Shown: positions 1 to 9,227 of the stretch, piece by piece
Numbering within the stretch: position 1 is the stretch's first letter
Layout of the letters: each line of letters opens with the position of its first letter
Source of the DNA: Gemmatimonadota bacterium
GTDB lineage: Bacteria > Gemmatimonadota > Gemmatimonadetes > Gemmatimonadales > GWC2-71-9
Reading direction: 5' to 3'
Length of the DNA stretch: 36,747 nt
Assembly: GCA_003221045.1 (NCBI GenBank)
Contig: QHUC01000110.1
Location: 1-36,747, forward strand
The notes under the pieces: generated by a model
What the model saw: only the letters and a program-made list of their open reading frames with translations
What the model was told of the DNA's origin: nothing
The model's database searches: none
Position numbers and translations under genes: made by a program

Positions 1-1413
1 CTCGAAGCCGGGCGCGATGCGGCGGTGCTGTTCCGCCTGGTGCTCCTTTCGCAGCTCGCCTCCAGCCTGCCCGCCTTCCGGGCGAGCCTCGGGCGATACG
101 AGGCGTTCTTGGACTTAGGCGCGGCGGCTGCCGCCCAAGGCAAAACGCTCGGCCGAGACGATTTCAGACGGCTGTTCCCCGCCGGTGCAGAAGACTTGCA
201 GCTCGTTTTGCTTCCGCTCGTGCTCCAATCCGGTCCATTTCTCGCGACCGAGCGTGACCGGGATCTCGTTCGAAAACTCAGAGAATTGTCGCGGTCGGAC
301 ATCGACCCCAAGGCGGAGGCGCTCGAGCGGCTGCTCAACGAGGGAGGCAAGACAATCGTCTTCGTGCAGGCGCGAGCGACGCTACATCACTTGATGCGTT
401 GGTTGCGCGGGCGCCGCGTCGCGGGCGTGGCCGGCGATCGGGGCTGGTTCGGGAGCGAGGCCGCACGGCGCGACGAGGTGATCCGGGCCTTTGCGCCGCT
501 GGCGCAGGGAGCGCCCGCGCCGTCCGCCGCACTCGCGACCGATGTCCTAATCGTTACCGATCTGTTGAGCGAAGGGCTCAATCTGCAGGACGCCGCCCGC
601 GTCGTGCACTACGACCTGCCGTGGAGTCCGGCCCGCCTGGCGCAGCGAGAAGGCCGCATCGATCGCGCGGCATCGCCGCACCCGCGCATCGAAACGGTCG
701 CGTTCCGTCCCCCGCGCCCGCTCGCCGCGGCGCTAGCAGTCGAGCGCCGCCTAGCGGCGAAGCGGCGCGTGCAGGCGCGAGCCGGTGGGGGCCGGGAGGG
801 CTTCGATTGGTGCGACCGGCTCCAGGGCATCGCTACCACGCTGCCGCCCCCCGCTCCTCACCGCTCGTGGACCGCGATTGTTGCTCCGGAGCGAGCCGCC
901 GTGTTGGTGATAAGGATCGGCGGTCGGGTGGAGGGGTTCGTCGGCACGGATGCGGGCGTGCGGGCCGATCCCGAGCAGGCTGCGGTATTGCTCGAGCGGG
1001 CGGCTCGCGCTGAGCTCGCGCCCGACGCTCCCACGCATCGACCGTTCCTCGATCGTATGCTCCGGCAGGTAAGGCCCCTATGTCGCCGGCGGCTCGACAC
1101 CATCGAGGCAACCCGCTGGCGCGCCGCCGATCGCGACCGGCTGAGCCGCAGGTTGATCCCCTGGGTGTTGAGCGCCGCCCGGCGGGCGGCGGTCCAGCGC
1201 CGTCCGGCCGATCTGCGTCGGCTGGACGAGCTGGTTTCGCGGCTCGCGCTCGGTATGACGGCGGGCGAAGAGCTCCTGCTCGAGGACCTGGTGACTCGTC
1301 GAACCGCGCTCTCGGTCCGGGACGTGCTCGCCTGGCACGAGCGGCTGCGCCCTCCCCTTCCAACGGAAGACGTCGCCGTACCTCAGGTCGAGCTGGTGGC
1401 GGCAGTCGTCTGA
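1..1413 (+). CDS. SNF2/RapA-type helicase, C-terminal part (5' end outside window)
   Basis: Frame open from base 1; contains helicase C-domain motifs 'KTIVFVQARATLHHLMRWL', 'VLIVTDLLSEGLNLQDAARVVHYDLPWSPARLAQREGRIDR'. Confidence 0.8.
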   Translation, partial: LEAGRDAAVLFRLVLLSQLASSLPAFRASLGRYEAFLDLGAAAAAQGKTLGRDDFRRLFPAGAEDLQLVLLPLVLQSGPFLATERDRDLVRKLRELSRSDIDPKAEALERLLNEGGKTIVFVQARATLHHLMRWLRGRRVAGVAGDRGWFGSEAARRDEVIRAFAPLAQGAPAPSAALATDVLIVTDLLSEGLNLQDAARVVHYDLPWSPARLAQREGRIDRAASPHPRIETVAFRPPRPLAAALAVERRLAAKRRVQARAGGGREGFDWCDRLQGIATTLPPPAPHRSWTAIVAPERAAVLVIRIGGRVEGFVGTDAGVRADPEQAAVLLERAARAELAPDAPTHRPFLDRMLRQVRPLCRRRLDTIEATRWRAADRDRLSRRLIPWVLSAARRAAVQRRPADLRRLDELVSRLALGMTAGEELLLEDLVTRRTALSVRDVLAWHERLRPPLPTEDVAVPQVELVAAVV

Positions 1414-2902
1414 CAGCTAGGAGCTCACGCGTGAGGCGCCGGTGCGCGGCCGACTTGGCCTCCATTATTCCGTCCACCGTGCCATCCGCCCGGCTCTGGA
1501 GCCGGCGCGCACGATGCCGGTAGTGGTCGCGCGTGTCGCTCAGCGCATAGGAATGCACCCAGGGCTCTTTGGAAAGCTCCTCGAGGCGCGCCAGGGCGAC
1601 CTCGGCGGTCCGCAGTCGGGCCTCCGTCTCCTCGCGGCGCTCTTCCTCCCCCGTCTCCTTGACGCCGAGCCAGCGCAGCAGCAGGGCGAGCGTGAACCCC
1701 TGCCCGAGCAGGGTCACGACGATAACGCCGTAGGTGACGGCGACGATCGCATCGCGGCCCGGGAACGGTGCGCCCGCGGCGGTCGCGATCGGAACCGCAG
1801 CGGCGAGGATGAGCGAGTCGCCGCCGCGCAGGCCCGCCCAGCCAACGACCGTGAGGGTCTGCCAGCGAGGGCGCGCTTCACTCGGGCGCAGCCGCGGACC
1901 CAAGAGCCAGCGGAAATTCCCGGCGAAATAGACCCACAGGAGTCGCGCGACGATCGCGACGAGGCTCACCAGCGCCGCCTCCTTCGCCAGCTCGAGCGCG
2001 CTCGCGGCGGTCAGGCCCTCGAGAATCGGGCGCAGCGCGAGGCCGGTTATGACGAAGATGAGCCCCTCCAGGGCAAACACCACGACGGCCCACATTCCAT
2101 CGTTCTGGACGCGAGTGTCTGCCGCTACGAACCGCGGGCCCACGCGTCCGAGATAGATCCCCATGGCGACCACGGCCAGAATTCCAGAGACCCCGAAGCG
2201 CTCGGCGGGCAGATACGCCGCGTAGCCGGAAAGCAGCGAGATCGTGTTCTCGACTTCGGGATCGTGAATGTGCCGGCGCACGGCGCGCAGGAGCCACCCG
2301 ACGGCGAGCCCGACCGCGATTCCGCCGGCAGCTACCCAGAGGAACCGCACGCTCGCGGCGACGAGCGAGAACGCGCCCGTTACCGCGGCCGCGATCGCCA
2401 TGCGGTAGGCGACGATCGCCGCGGCATCATTGATCATGCTCTCGCCCTCGAGCACGGTCACGGTGCGGCGCGGCATCGGCAGCCGCCGCAGGAACGCCGT
2501 CGCGGCTGCGACGTCGGGCGGTGAGACCACGGCGCCGAGCACGAACGCCGACGCCCACGGCATCCCCGGGATCACACGGTGTGCAACCCAGGCGATCACG
2601 ATGGTCGCAAACAGCACGTGTCCCACGCCGAGCGATAGAATCGGGCGGAAGGTGGCACGCACATCCCGGTAGGACGCGAGCAAGGACGCCCGATACAGGA
2701 GCGGGGGGATGAAGATCAAAAAGACCAGCTGCGGCTCGAACCGAACCGCGGGTAGTCCCGGAAGGAGGGCGACGAGCAGCCCGCCGGTGACGAGCAGGGC
2801 AGGCGTGGGAATGGCCAGCCGCCGCGACACCAGGGCAAGAAACGTGACGCCTACCAACAGCGCGAGGACGGTCTCGAAATTCTGCACGCTATTCGCTGCC
2901 AA
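833..2902 (-). CDS. CPA1-family Na+/H+ antiporter (NhaP-like); ORF tail after about 1430 is suspect
   Basis: 'GAVVSPPDVAAATAFLRRLPMPRRTVTVLEGESMINDAAAIVAYRMAI' and about 12 hydrophobic segments; last ~190 codons are R/P-rich and antisense to the helicase gene. Confidence 0.8.
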   Translation of the reverse strand: MAANSVQNFETVLALLVGVTFLALVSRRLAIPTPALLVTGGLLVALLPGLPAVRFEPQLVFLIFIPPLLYRASLLASYRDVRATFRPILSLGVGHVLFATIVIAWVAHRVIPGMPWASAFVLGAVVSPPDVAAATAFLRRLPMPRRTVTVLEGESMINDAAAIVAYRMAIAAAVTGAFSLVAASVRFLWVAAGGIAVGLAVGWLLRAVRRHIHDPEVENTISLLSGYAAYLPAERFGVSGILAVVAMGIYLGRVGPRFVAADTRVQNDGMWAVVVFALEGLIFVITGLALRPILEGLTAASALELAKEAALVSLVAIVARLLWVYFAGNFRWLLGPRLRPSEARPRWQTLTVVGWAGLRGGDSLILAAAVPIATAAGAPFPGRDAIVAVTYGVIVVTLLGQGFTLALLLRWLGVKETGEEERREETEARLRTAEVALARLEELSKEPWVHSYALSDTRDHYRHRARRLQSRADGTVDGIMEAKSAAHRRLTRELLAVRRLPPPARPEVRRRLPLEGEGAAARARRARPGPRARFDESPGPRAGALRPPSYRARAAKPARPADADRPDGAGPPPAGRRSTPRGSTCGSAGRDRRRASGLPRWCRAAGDIGALPAGAYDRGTVDAWERRARAQREPPARAIPQPARDRPARPHPCRRTPPPDRRSLSPTRRLAPEQQSRSTSGEERGAAAW

Positions 2903-3089
2903 CGCCGGAAACGGAACCGCGGTTCCACCGACAGATTGGAGGCATGGCCGCCCTCACCCTGCGCGGCGCGATCGCCCGGCTCGCGAAATTGTACGGCCGG
3001 CCGCCCCGCCCGCCAGCCACGGACCGATGCGTGCCCCACTCTCCGCCGGTTGTCGCTGGTATCTCGCCCACCGGTAGTTACCTTCCGTC

Positions 3090-3743
3090 GTGCCCGCGCC
3101 TCTCTCCACCTTCCTGTTCGACCTGGACGGCACGCTCATCGACTCCATCGAGCTGATCTTACGCTCGTACCGGCACACGATGCGCGCGCACCGCGGACAT
3201 GAGCCCGGGGACGAGGTCTGGATGGACGGTTTAGGCACGCCGCTGTGGGTGCAGTTCCGGCAGTTCACGGAGGACCCGGCGGAAATCGACGCGATGGTCG
3301 CGACGTACCGCGCTTATAATCTGGCCCATCATGACGAGATGGTGCGGCCGTATGCCGGCGTGGTGGATGCGGTCCGCTCCCTCGAGCGCCGCGGGAGAGC
3401 ACTCGCGCTGGTCACGAGCAAGCTCCGGAGCGGCGCCCTGCGGGGGCTCCGCCTGGCGGGGCTCGAGGACGCCTTCACTGTGATCATCGGCGCGGACGAC
3501 GTCACGCATCCCAAGCCGCACCCCGAGCCGGTGCTCACCGCGCTCGAGCGGCTGGGCGCGCCCGCTCGCGACGCCGTGTTCGTCGGTGACTCCCGCCACG
3601 ACATCGAGTGCGGTCGCGCGGCGGGCGTGAAGACCGCCGCCGTGCTGTGGGGCCCGTTCGATCGTTCGGCCCTGGCGGACTTGGAGCCGGATTACTGGCT
3701 GGAAACGCCGGCAGACCTCACCTTACTGGCACCCGACACCTAG
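3090..3743 (+). CDS. HAD-superfamily hydrolase (phosphoglycolate phosphatase / PpaX-like)
   Basis: 'FLFDLDGTLIDS', 'VTSK', 'KPHPEPVLTAL', 'VFVGDSRHDIECGRAAG' HAD motifs. Confidence 0.9.
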   Translation: MPAPLSTFLFDLDGTLIDSIELILRSYRHTMRAHRGHEPGDEVWMDGLGTPLWVQFRQFTEDPAEIDAMVATYRAYNLAHHDEMVRPYAGVVDAVRSLERRGRALALVTSKLRSGALRGLRLAGLEDAFTVIIGADDVTHPKPHPEPVLTALERLGAPARDAVFVGDSRHDIECGRAAGVKTAAVLWGPFDRSALADLEPDYWLETPADLTLLAPDT

Positions 3744-3756
3744 CACCCAGCACCTG
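3725..3756. repeat. heptamer repeat arm, family D (reverse complement CCAGGTG CTGGGTG CTAGGTG TCGGGTG CCAG)
   Basis: Read directly; related copy in the opposite orientation at about 21625..21649. Confidence 0.8.
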
Positions 3757-3764
3757 GAGGTTTC

Positions 3765-4889
3765 TTGCGTTTCGTCTCATTCGAGCTCGAGCGCTGGCAG
3801 AGCACCTGGGAGAACCGGGTGCGTTATAACCTTTCGGAATCGGGCGTGCACCCGCTCTCGATTCAGGAGCTCCTCGAGCTGGCGGGTGTCACCGCGACGC
3901 CGCTGCTCGACGTGCGGCTCGGGTACAGCCAGTCGAACGGCACCGATCTGCTGCGCGGCCGGATCGCCGCGCTGTACCCCGGGGTCTCGCCGGAGCAGAT
4001 CCTCGTCACGACCGGAAGCGCGGAGGCAAACTTCGTCGTCTGCTGGCGTCTGATCGAGCCAGGCGACAAGGTCGCGGTCATGCTCCCGAACTACCTGCAG
4101 ACGTGGGGGCTGGCTCAGAACTTCGGCGGGCAGGTCCACGGGTTTGCGTTGCATGCCGAGGCGCAGTGGGAGCCGAGCCCCGAGGAGGTGCGCAGCGCGA
4201 TCGCACCGGGAACGAAGCTCGTCGTGGTCACCAACCCTCACAACCCCACAGGACACGTCCTCTCGGCCGAGATGCGCCGGCTCATAGTGAGCCGCGCGGC
4301 GGAAGTGGGTGCGTGGCTGCTCGCGGACGAGGTGTACCAGGGAGCCGAGCGCCACGGGGTGACCACGCCGTCCCTCTGGGGCAGCTACGAGCGGGTGATC
4401 GTGGTGAACGGGTTGTCGAAGGCCTACGGCCTGCCCGGCCTGCGCATCGGGTGGATCGTGGCGCCGCCCGCATTCTCGGCCGAGGCCTGGGCGCGGCACG
4501 ACTACACCACGATAGGACCGGCTGGAGCGAGCGACCATCTGGCGACCGTCGCACTCGAGCCGAAGGTGCGGGTGAAGGTGCTCGATCGCACCCGACGGAT
4601 TCTCGCGACGAACTACCCAGTGCTCGACGAGTGGTTGAAACGGTTCGGTGACACGTTCAGCTGGCACCCGCCGCAAGCCGGAGCGATCTGCCTCGTGAAG
4701 TACCGCCCGGGAATCGATGCCCTGGAGCTGGTTGAGCGCATGCGCGCCGAACACAGCGTGCTGCTCGTCCCGGGAGACCATTTTGGTCTGCCGCGTCACC
4801 TGCGACTCGGGTTCGGCGAGGAGCTCCACCACTTCCGAGAAGCGCTCGGCGAAACCGAGCGCGGCTTGAAGCGAGCGTTCGCCGACTGA
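3765..4889 (+). CDS. PLP-dependent aminotransferase class I/II
   Basis: 'NPHNPTGHVLS', 'LLADEVYQGAE', 'VVNGLSKAYGLPGLRIGWIV' fold-type I aminotransferase motifs. Confidence 0.92.
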   Translation: MRFVSFELERWQSTWENRVRYNLSESGVHPLSIQELLELAGVTATPLLDVRLGYSQSNGTDLLRGRIAALYPGVSPEQILVTTGSAEANFVVCWRLIEPGDKVAVMLPNYLQTWGLAQNFGGQVHGFALHAEAQWEPSPEEVRSAIAPGTKLVVVTNPHNPTGHVLSAEMRRLIVSRAAEVGAWLLADEVYQGAERHGVTTPSLWGSYERVIVVNGLSKAYGLPGLRIGWIVAPPAFSAEAWARHDYTTIGPAGASDHLATVALEPKVRVKVLDRTRRILATNYPVLDEWLKRFGDTFSWHPPQAGAICLVKYRPGIDALELVERMRAEHSVLLVPGDHFGLPRHLRLGFGEELHHFREALGETERGLKRAFAD

Positions 4890-4890
4890 G

Positions 4891-5838
4891 ATGCGGGTCG
4901 TCCCGCTCGAGGCGTTTCGCGACAAGATTCCCTTTTCGGTGGCTATCGCCGCGGCCGAGCGCGGCTTTCGAGCGCTCGGTCTCGGTGAAGCGGCGCTCCC
5001 CGACCCGATGGTGCTCGAGCTGCGGGGGCAGCAGGCGGAAGTGCACGTGAAGGGCGCGCACCTGCGAGGGGCACGTCACATCGTGCTCAAGGTGGCGACC
5101 GGCTTCTATCGGAACCGGGCGCGAGGCCTGCCGTCGGGCGACGGGATGTTCCTGCTGCTCAACGCCGAGACGGGCGTGCCGGACGTGCTGCTCGAGGAGC
5201 ACGGATACCTCACCGACTTTCGTACGGCAGCCGCCGTGGCGCTCACCCTCAGATACCTGGCGCGGAAAGACGTGCGCGAGGCCCTCCTCATCGGCGCGGG
5301 CGCGCTGGCTCGCCTCACGGCGCGTGCCATGATCGCGGAAATGCCGCTCGCGCGACTCACGCTGTGGAATCGCACACGCGAGCGCGCCGAGAGCCTCGCC
5401 CGGGAGCTCGGTCAGGTCGTGGAGACGCGCATCGCGCCGGCGCTCGAGTCGGCGGTTCGCGACAACCGCGTGATCGTGACCGCGACCGCCAGCACGATTC
5501 CCCTCGTCATGGCCTCGTGGGTGGCTCCGGGAACGCACGTCACGTCCGTGGGCACCGGCAGTCCGGAAAAGGTCGAGCTCGATCCGGCCCTCCTCGCTCG
5601 CGCCGACAAGCTCGTGGCAGATCGCATCTTCCAGACAGAGCGGTACGGCAACCTGCACCACGCCATCGCGGCGGGCGCCGTCACGCGCGAAAAGGTCTAC
5701 GCGGAGCTCGGCGAGCTCGCCGCCGGCCGAAAGGCGGGGCGGCAGGACGAGACGGAGGTGACGGTCGCCGACCTGACGGGCGTCGGCGTGCAGGACGCAG
5801 CGATCGCTCAGGCCGTCGTGGAGGTCCTGGGCCTCTGA
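4891..5838 (+). CDS. ornithine cyclodeaminase / mu-crystallin family protein
   Basis: 'HIVLKVATGFYRN...GLPSGDGMFLLLNAETGVPDVLLEEHGYLTDFRTAAAVALTLRYLA', 'LIGAGALARL', 'VTSVGTGSPEKVELDPALLARA'; immediately downstream of the aminotransferase. Confidence 0.88.
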   Translation: MRVVPLEAFRDKIPFSVAIAAAERGFRALGLGEAALPDPMVLELRGQQAEVHVKGAHLRGARHIVLKVATGFYRNRARGLPSGDGMFLLLNAETGVPDVLLEEHGYLTDFRTAAAVALTLRYLARKDVREALLIGAGALARLTARAMIAEMPLARLTLWNRTRERAESLARELGQVVETRIAPALESAVRDNRVIVTATASTIPLVMASWVAPGTHVTSVGTGSPEKVELDPALLARADKLVADRIFQTERYGNLHHAIAAGAVTREKVYAELGELAAGRKAGRQDETEVTVADLTGVGVQDAAIAQAVVEVLGL

Positions 5839-5882
5839 GCGGGGAGCCGGGTGTTACCCCCCCCTGAGCGACGATCCCCGGC

Positions 5883-6778
5883 TCACCCTCCGAACGCGCG
5901 CAGTATGACGTAGGCCAGGCCGGCGATCCCCGCCGCCGCCGGGATCGTGAGGAGCCAGGCCCACACGATGCGCCCCGCCACGCCCCACCGGACCGCCGAC
6001 AGACGGTGCGCCGCGCCGACACCCGAGATCGCTCCGGTAATCGTGTGCGTCGTGCTGACCGGAATGCCGTAGTGGGACGCGACGAAGAGCGTGATCGCGC
6101 CGCTCGTTTCCGCCGCAAACCCGCCGAACGGCGTGAGCTTGGTGAGACGCTGGCCCATGGTTTTGACGATGCGCCAGCCACCGGACATGGTGCCCAGCCC
6201 CATCGCCGCGCCGCACGCCACGATTACCCACCATGGCACCGCGCCGGCGTTGGTCAGGTGCAGCGCTCGCACAGGAAAGTCGGCGAACAATCGATCCAGG
6301 ACAGTGCGACCGTCAGCGCCAGGGCGAGCGTCAGGCCCATCACGGGAGCAACCACGATGAAGACAAGCGTCGCGATCCACTTGCCGGGGAACAGCAGCGC
6401 GGTGACGCCCGCCTTCGCCACGGCGGCCCCAGCGTATCCCCCGATGAGAGCGTGGGACGAGGACGTCGGCAATCCGAGCCACCAGGTGATCAGGTCCCAC
6501 AGGATCGCGCCCAGGAGCCCGGCCAGAATCACGGAGGCGTCCACGACCGCGAGGTCGACGAGCCCTTGGCCCATCGTCTTCGCGACGGCGGTGCCGAACA
6601 CGAACACGGCGATGAAATTGAAGGTGGCGGCCCACACCACGGCTGCGGAAGGCGCGAGCACCCGCGTGGAAACGACGGTGGCGATCGAGTTCGCCGCGTC
6701 GTGAAAGCCATTGATGAAGTCGAACAAGAGCGCGATCACGAGGATCGCGAGTACATACGTGACAGGCGCAGCCGGCAT
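5883..6778 (-). pseudogene. PiT-family inorganic phosphate transporter, frame-disrupted (two ORFs: 6254..6778 N-part, 5883..6635 frame carrying C-part)
   Basis: N-part 'FDFINGFHDAANSIATVVSTRVLAP' and 'LPTSSSHALIGGYAGAAVAK'; C-part 'LGTMSGGWRIVKTMGQRLTKLTPFGGFAAETSGAITLF...GIPVSTTHTITGAISGVG' in another frame; switch near 6290-6310. Confidence 0.85.
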
Positions 6779-7392
6779 CAGGCGTGCTTCAACGTGATGG
6801 ACTCGAGCACGTTGGCGACGTCCTCCGACTGATCGAGCGTGCGCTCAAGATTGTCGTAGATCTCCTTCCACTTGATGACCTCGAGCGCGTCCCGCTCGGT
6901 CTCGAACATGCGACCGAGGGCCTCGTGGTAGATCGCGTCGCCTTCTTCCTCCAGCTTTTTCGCCTCGACGCAGTACTTCATCACGTCGTCGCCCTTTTTC
7001 AGGCGCCCGACCCCCTCGGCGAGCACGCCCACCATCCGCTGGATGACTTCGGTGAGCTGTTTGACCCCCTCCGGTGCGACGCCAAGGTGGAAGATCTGGG
7101 AGCGGCGGGCGGTCCCGTCGATCGCGTCCATCACATCGTCCAGGTCGGACGCGAGCTGATGGATGTCTTCGCGGTCGAGCGGCGTGATGAATGTGCGGTC
7201 AAGGCGGTTCACCACTTCGTGCGTCACCTGATCGGCCTCGTGCTCGAGTCGCTTGATCGCTTCCACGTGCGGCGTGCGGCGCTCGGGCGGCGCCGCGAAC
7301 AGCTCGCGCAGATGCTGGGCGGCTTCCTTGTTACGGGTGGCGACCGCGGCGAACAGGTCGAAGAATTCCTCTTCCCTGGGCAACAGGCGCAC
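6778..7392 (-). CDS. DUF47 / PhoU-like phosphate transport accessory protein
   Basis: 'MRLLPREEEFFDLFAAVATRNKEAAQHLRELF', 'EAIKRLEHEADQVTHEVVNRLDRTFITPLDREDIHQLASDLDDVMDAID'; adjacent to PiT. Confidence 0.92.
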   Translation of the reverse strand: MRLLPREEEFFDLFAAVATRNKEAAQHLRELFAAPPERRTPHVEAIKRLEHEADQVTHEVVNRLDRTFITPLDREDIHQLASDLDDVMDAIDGTARRSQIFHLGVAPEGVKQLTEVIQRMVGVLAEGVGRLKKGDDVMKYCVEAKKLEEEGDAIYHEALGRMFETERDALEVIKWKEIYDNLERTLDQSEDVANVLESITLKHA

Positions 7393-7496
7393 GGTGGTCC
7401 TCTCGGGGAATGGGGGATTTGGCGCCGCAGAACATAGCGGCCTCCGTCGGGAGTCACTAGGTTACCGCTCCACCTAGACCGACCGGAGAACACCGG

Positions 7497-8933
7497 ATGG
7501 CGACCGCCCCCCCTCAGCAGCCGCAGACCGAGTTCGTCAAGGCGATCTCCCGCCTCGACGCCACGGCCCTCGTCGTCGGCTCCATGATCGGATCGGGGAT
7601 CTTCATCGTTTCGGCGGAGATCCTGCGCGAAGTCCACGCCCCGGGGCTGCTGCTGGTGGTCTGGGCGGTGTCCGGCATCGTCACCCTGATGGGCGCCCTC
7701 ACCTACGGCGAGCTGGCCGCGATGTTCCCGCACGCGGGCGGGCAGTACGTGTACCTCCGGGAGGGGATCTCACCGCTCTTCGGCTACCTCTACGGCTGGA
7801 CCCTGTTCGTGGTTATCCAGACCGGCACCATCGCGGCGGTCGCGGTCGCGTTCGCGCGGTTCACGGCCGTGTTCTGGCCCGGGCTCACGCCGGACGTCTT
7901 CCTGGGCTCGACGCTCCATTTCCCGAAGCCGATCGGAGACATCGCCGTGGGCCTGTCCCCACAGCGCGTCCTCGCGGTCGTCTCGGTCGCGATCCTGACC
8001 TGGATCAACCTGCGCGGCGTTCGCACGGCGGCGATCATCCAAACCACCCTCACCGCGGTCAAGACCGGCGCGTTGGCGCTCTTGATCTTGCTCGGCCTCA
8101 CCATCGGCCGACACCCCGAGGCCCTCTCGGCGAACTTCGGATCCAACTTCTGGGCGACGGGTGGGGTCGCCGTCGGCCTCGGGGCGGTCGGCGCCGCGAT
8201 GGTCGGCTCGCTCTTCTCAATGGACGCCTGGAACAACGTTGGGTTCGCGGGCAGCGAGCTCAAGCACCCGGAGCGCGACCTGCCGATCGCGATGGGGGCG
8301 GGGGTCCTCATCGTCACCGTGCTGTACCTGCTCGCCAATGTCGCCTACCTGTCCGTGCTCCCCGCCCCGGCGATCGCGACCGCGCCGCAGGACCGCGTCG
8401 CAACCGCCGCCCTCGAGGCGATCCTCGGCGCGCCCGGCCTGAAGCTCATGGCCGCGGCGATCATGATCTCGACGTTCGGCTGCAACAACGGCCTCATCCT
8501 GTCGGGCGCTCGCGTCTACTACGCCATGGCCAAGGACGACCTGTTCTTCAAGTCGGCCGGCGTCCTCCATCCGCGATACAAGACGCCCGCCGTGGCGCTG
8601 GTCGTCCAGGCGGTGTGGACGAGCCTGCTCTGCCTCTCGGGCACCTACACGCAACTCCTCAACTTCGTGATCTTCGCGGCGCTCGTGTTCTACGGTCTGA
8701 CCGCAGTCGGCCTGTTCACGCTGCGCGCGAAACGGCCGATGGCGGAGCGGCCCGTGCGCGCACCCGGATATCCCTGGTTGCCGGCCGTCTACGTGCTCGC
8801 GACCGCCGCCATCGCCGCCGACCTCCTGACCCAGGACGCCACACGGACGTACAGCGTGTTAGGCCTGGTCCTGGTCGTGATCGGCGTGCCGGTGTACTTC
8901 GCGTGGCGAGCGATGGTACGGCAGCGGAGCTAG
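7497..8933 (+). CDS. APC-superfamily amino acid permease (LAT-like)
   Basis: 'DATALVVGSMIGSGIFIVSAEI...GALTYGELAAMFPHAGGQYVYLREGISPLFGYLYGW'. Confidence 0.93.
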   Translation: MATAPPQQPQTEFVKAISRLDATALVVGSMIGSGIFIVSAEILREVHAPGLLLVVWAVSGIVTLMGALTYGELAAMFPHAGGQYVYLREGISPLFGYLYGWTLFVVIQTGTIAAVAVAFARFTAVFWPGLTPDVFLGSTLHFPKPIGDIAVGLSPQRVLAVVSVAILTWINLRGVRTAAIIQTTLTAVKTGALALLILLGLTIGRHPEALSANFGSNFWATGGVAVGLGAVGAAMVGSLFSMDAWNNVGFAGSELKHPERDLPIAMGAGVLIVTVLYLLANVAYLSVLPAPAIATAPQDRVATAALEAILGAPGLKLMAAAIMISTFGCNNGLILSGARVYYAMAKDDLFFKSAGVLHPRYKTPAVALVVQAVWTSLLCLSGTYTQLLNFVIFAALVFYGLTAVGLFTLRAKRPMAERPVRAPGYPWLPAVYVLATAAIAADLLTQDATRTYSVLGLVLVVIGVPVYFAWRAMVRQRS

Positions 8934-9071
8934 AGCGCCTGACCGAAGCCGGAACTCTCAACCCCACAATTGATTAGCGCTCACCATCCAGGCACTTGCC
9001 GTGCTGTGTGGTCACGGGTCATATTAATTCGGTACCCCGAACAAATACCGAAGATAGCCAGGGTTCCATCG

Positions 9072-9227
9072 ATGGCCGAATCGCTCGAGCTGCCGCTCCC
9101 GCCGCCGACTTCGCGGCGCCCATCCACGCCCTCTCAACCTGTGCCGTGCCCGGACTGCGGCGCGGGACTCACCCGTCAATCGGGTTGCCTGGTGTGCGTG
9201 CAGTGTGGGTGGGCGCGGTGCGGCTGA
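9072..9227 (+). CDS. small zinc-ribbon protein (51 aa)
   Basis: ATG at 9072; 'PCPDCGAGLTRQSGCLVCVQCGWARCG', two CxxC pairs; resembles the C-terminal zinc ribbon of B12-dependent ribonucleotide reductases. Confidence 0.5.
   Translation: MAESLELPLPPPTSRRPSTPSQPVPCPDCGAGLTRQSGCLVCVQCGWARCG

Noticed and set aside
1442-2524. 360-aa plus-strand ORF
   Set aside because: Antisense to the antiporter transmembrane region.
3777-4925. 382-aa minus-strand ORF
   Set aside because: Antisense to the aminotransferase gene.
5838-5883. Possible bidirectional terminator between convergent OCD-like and PiT genes (gagccggg ... cccggctc)
   Set aside because: Long loop and no U-tract; not convincing.
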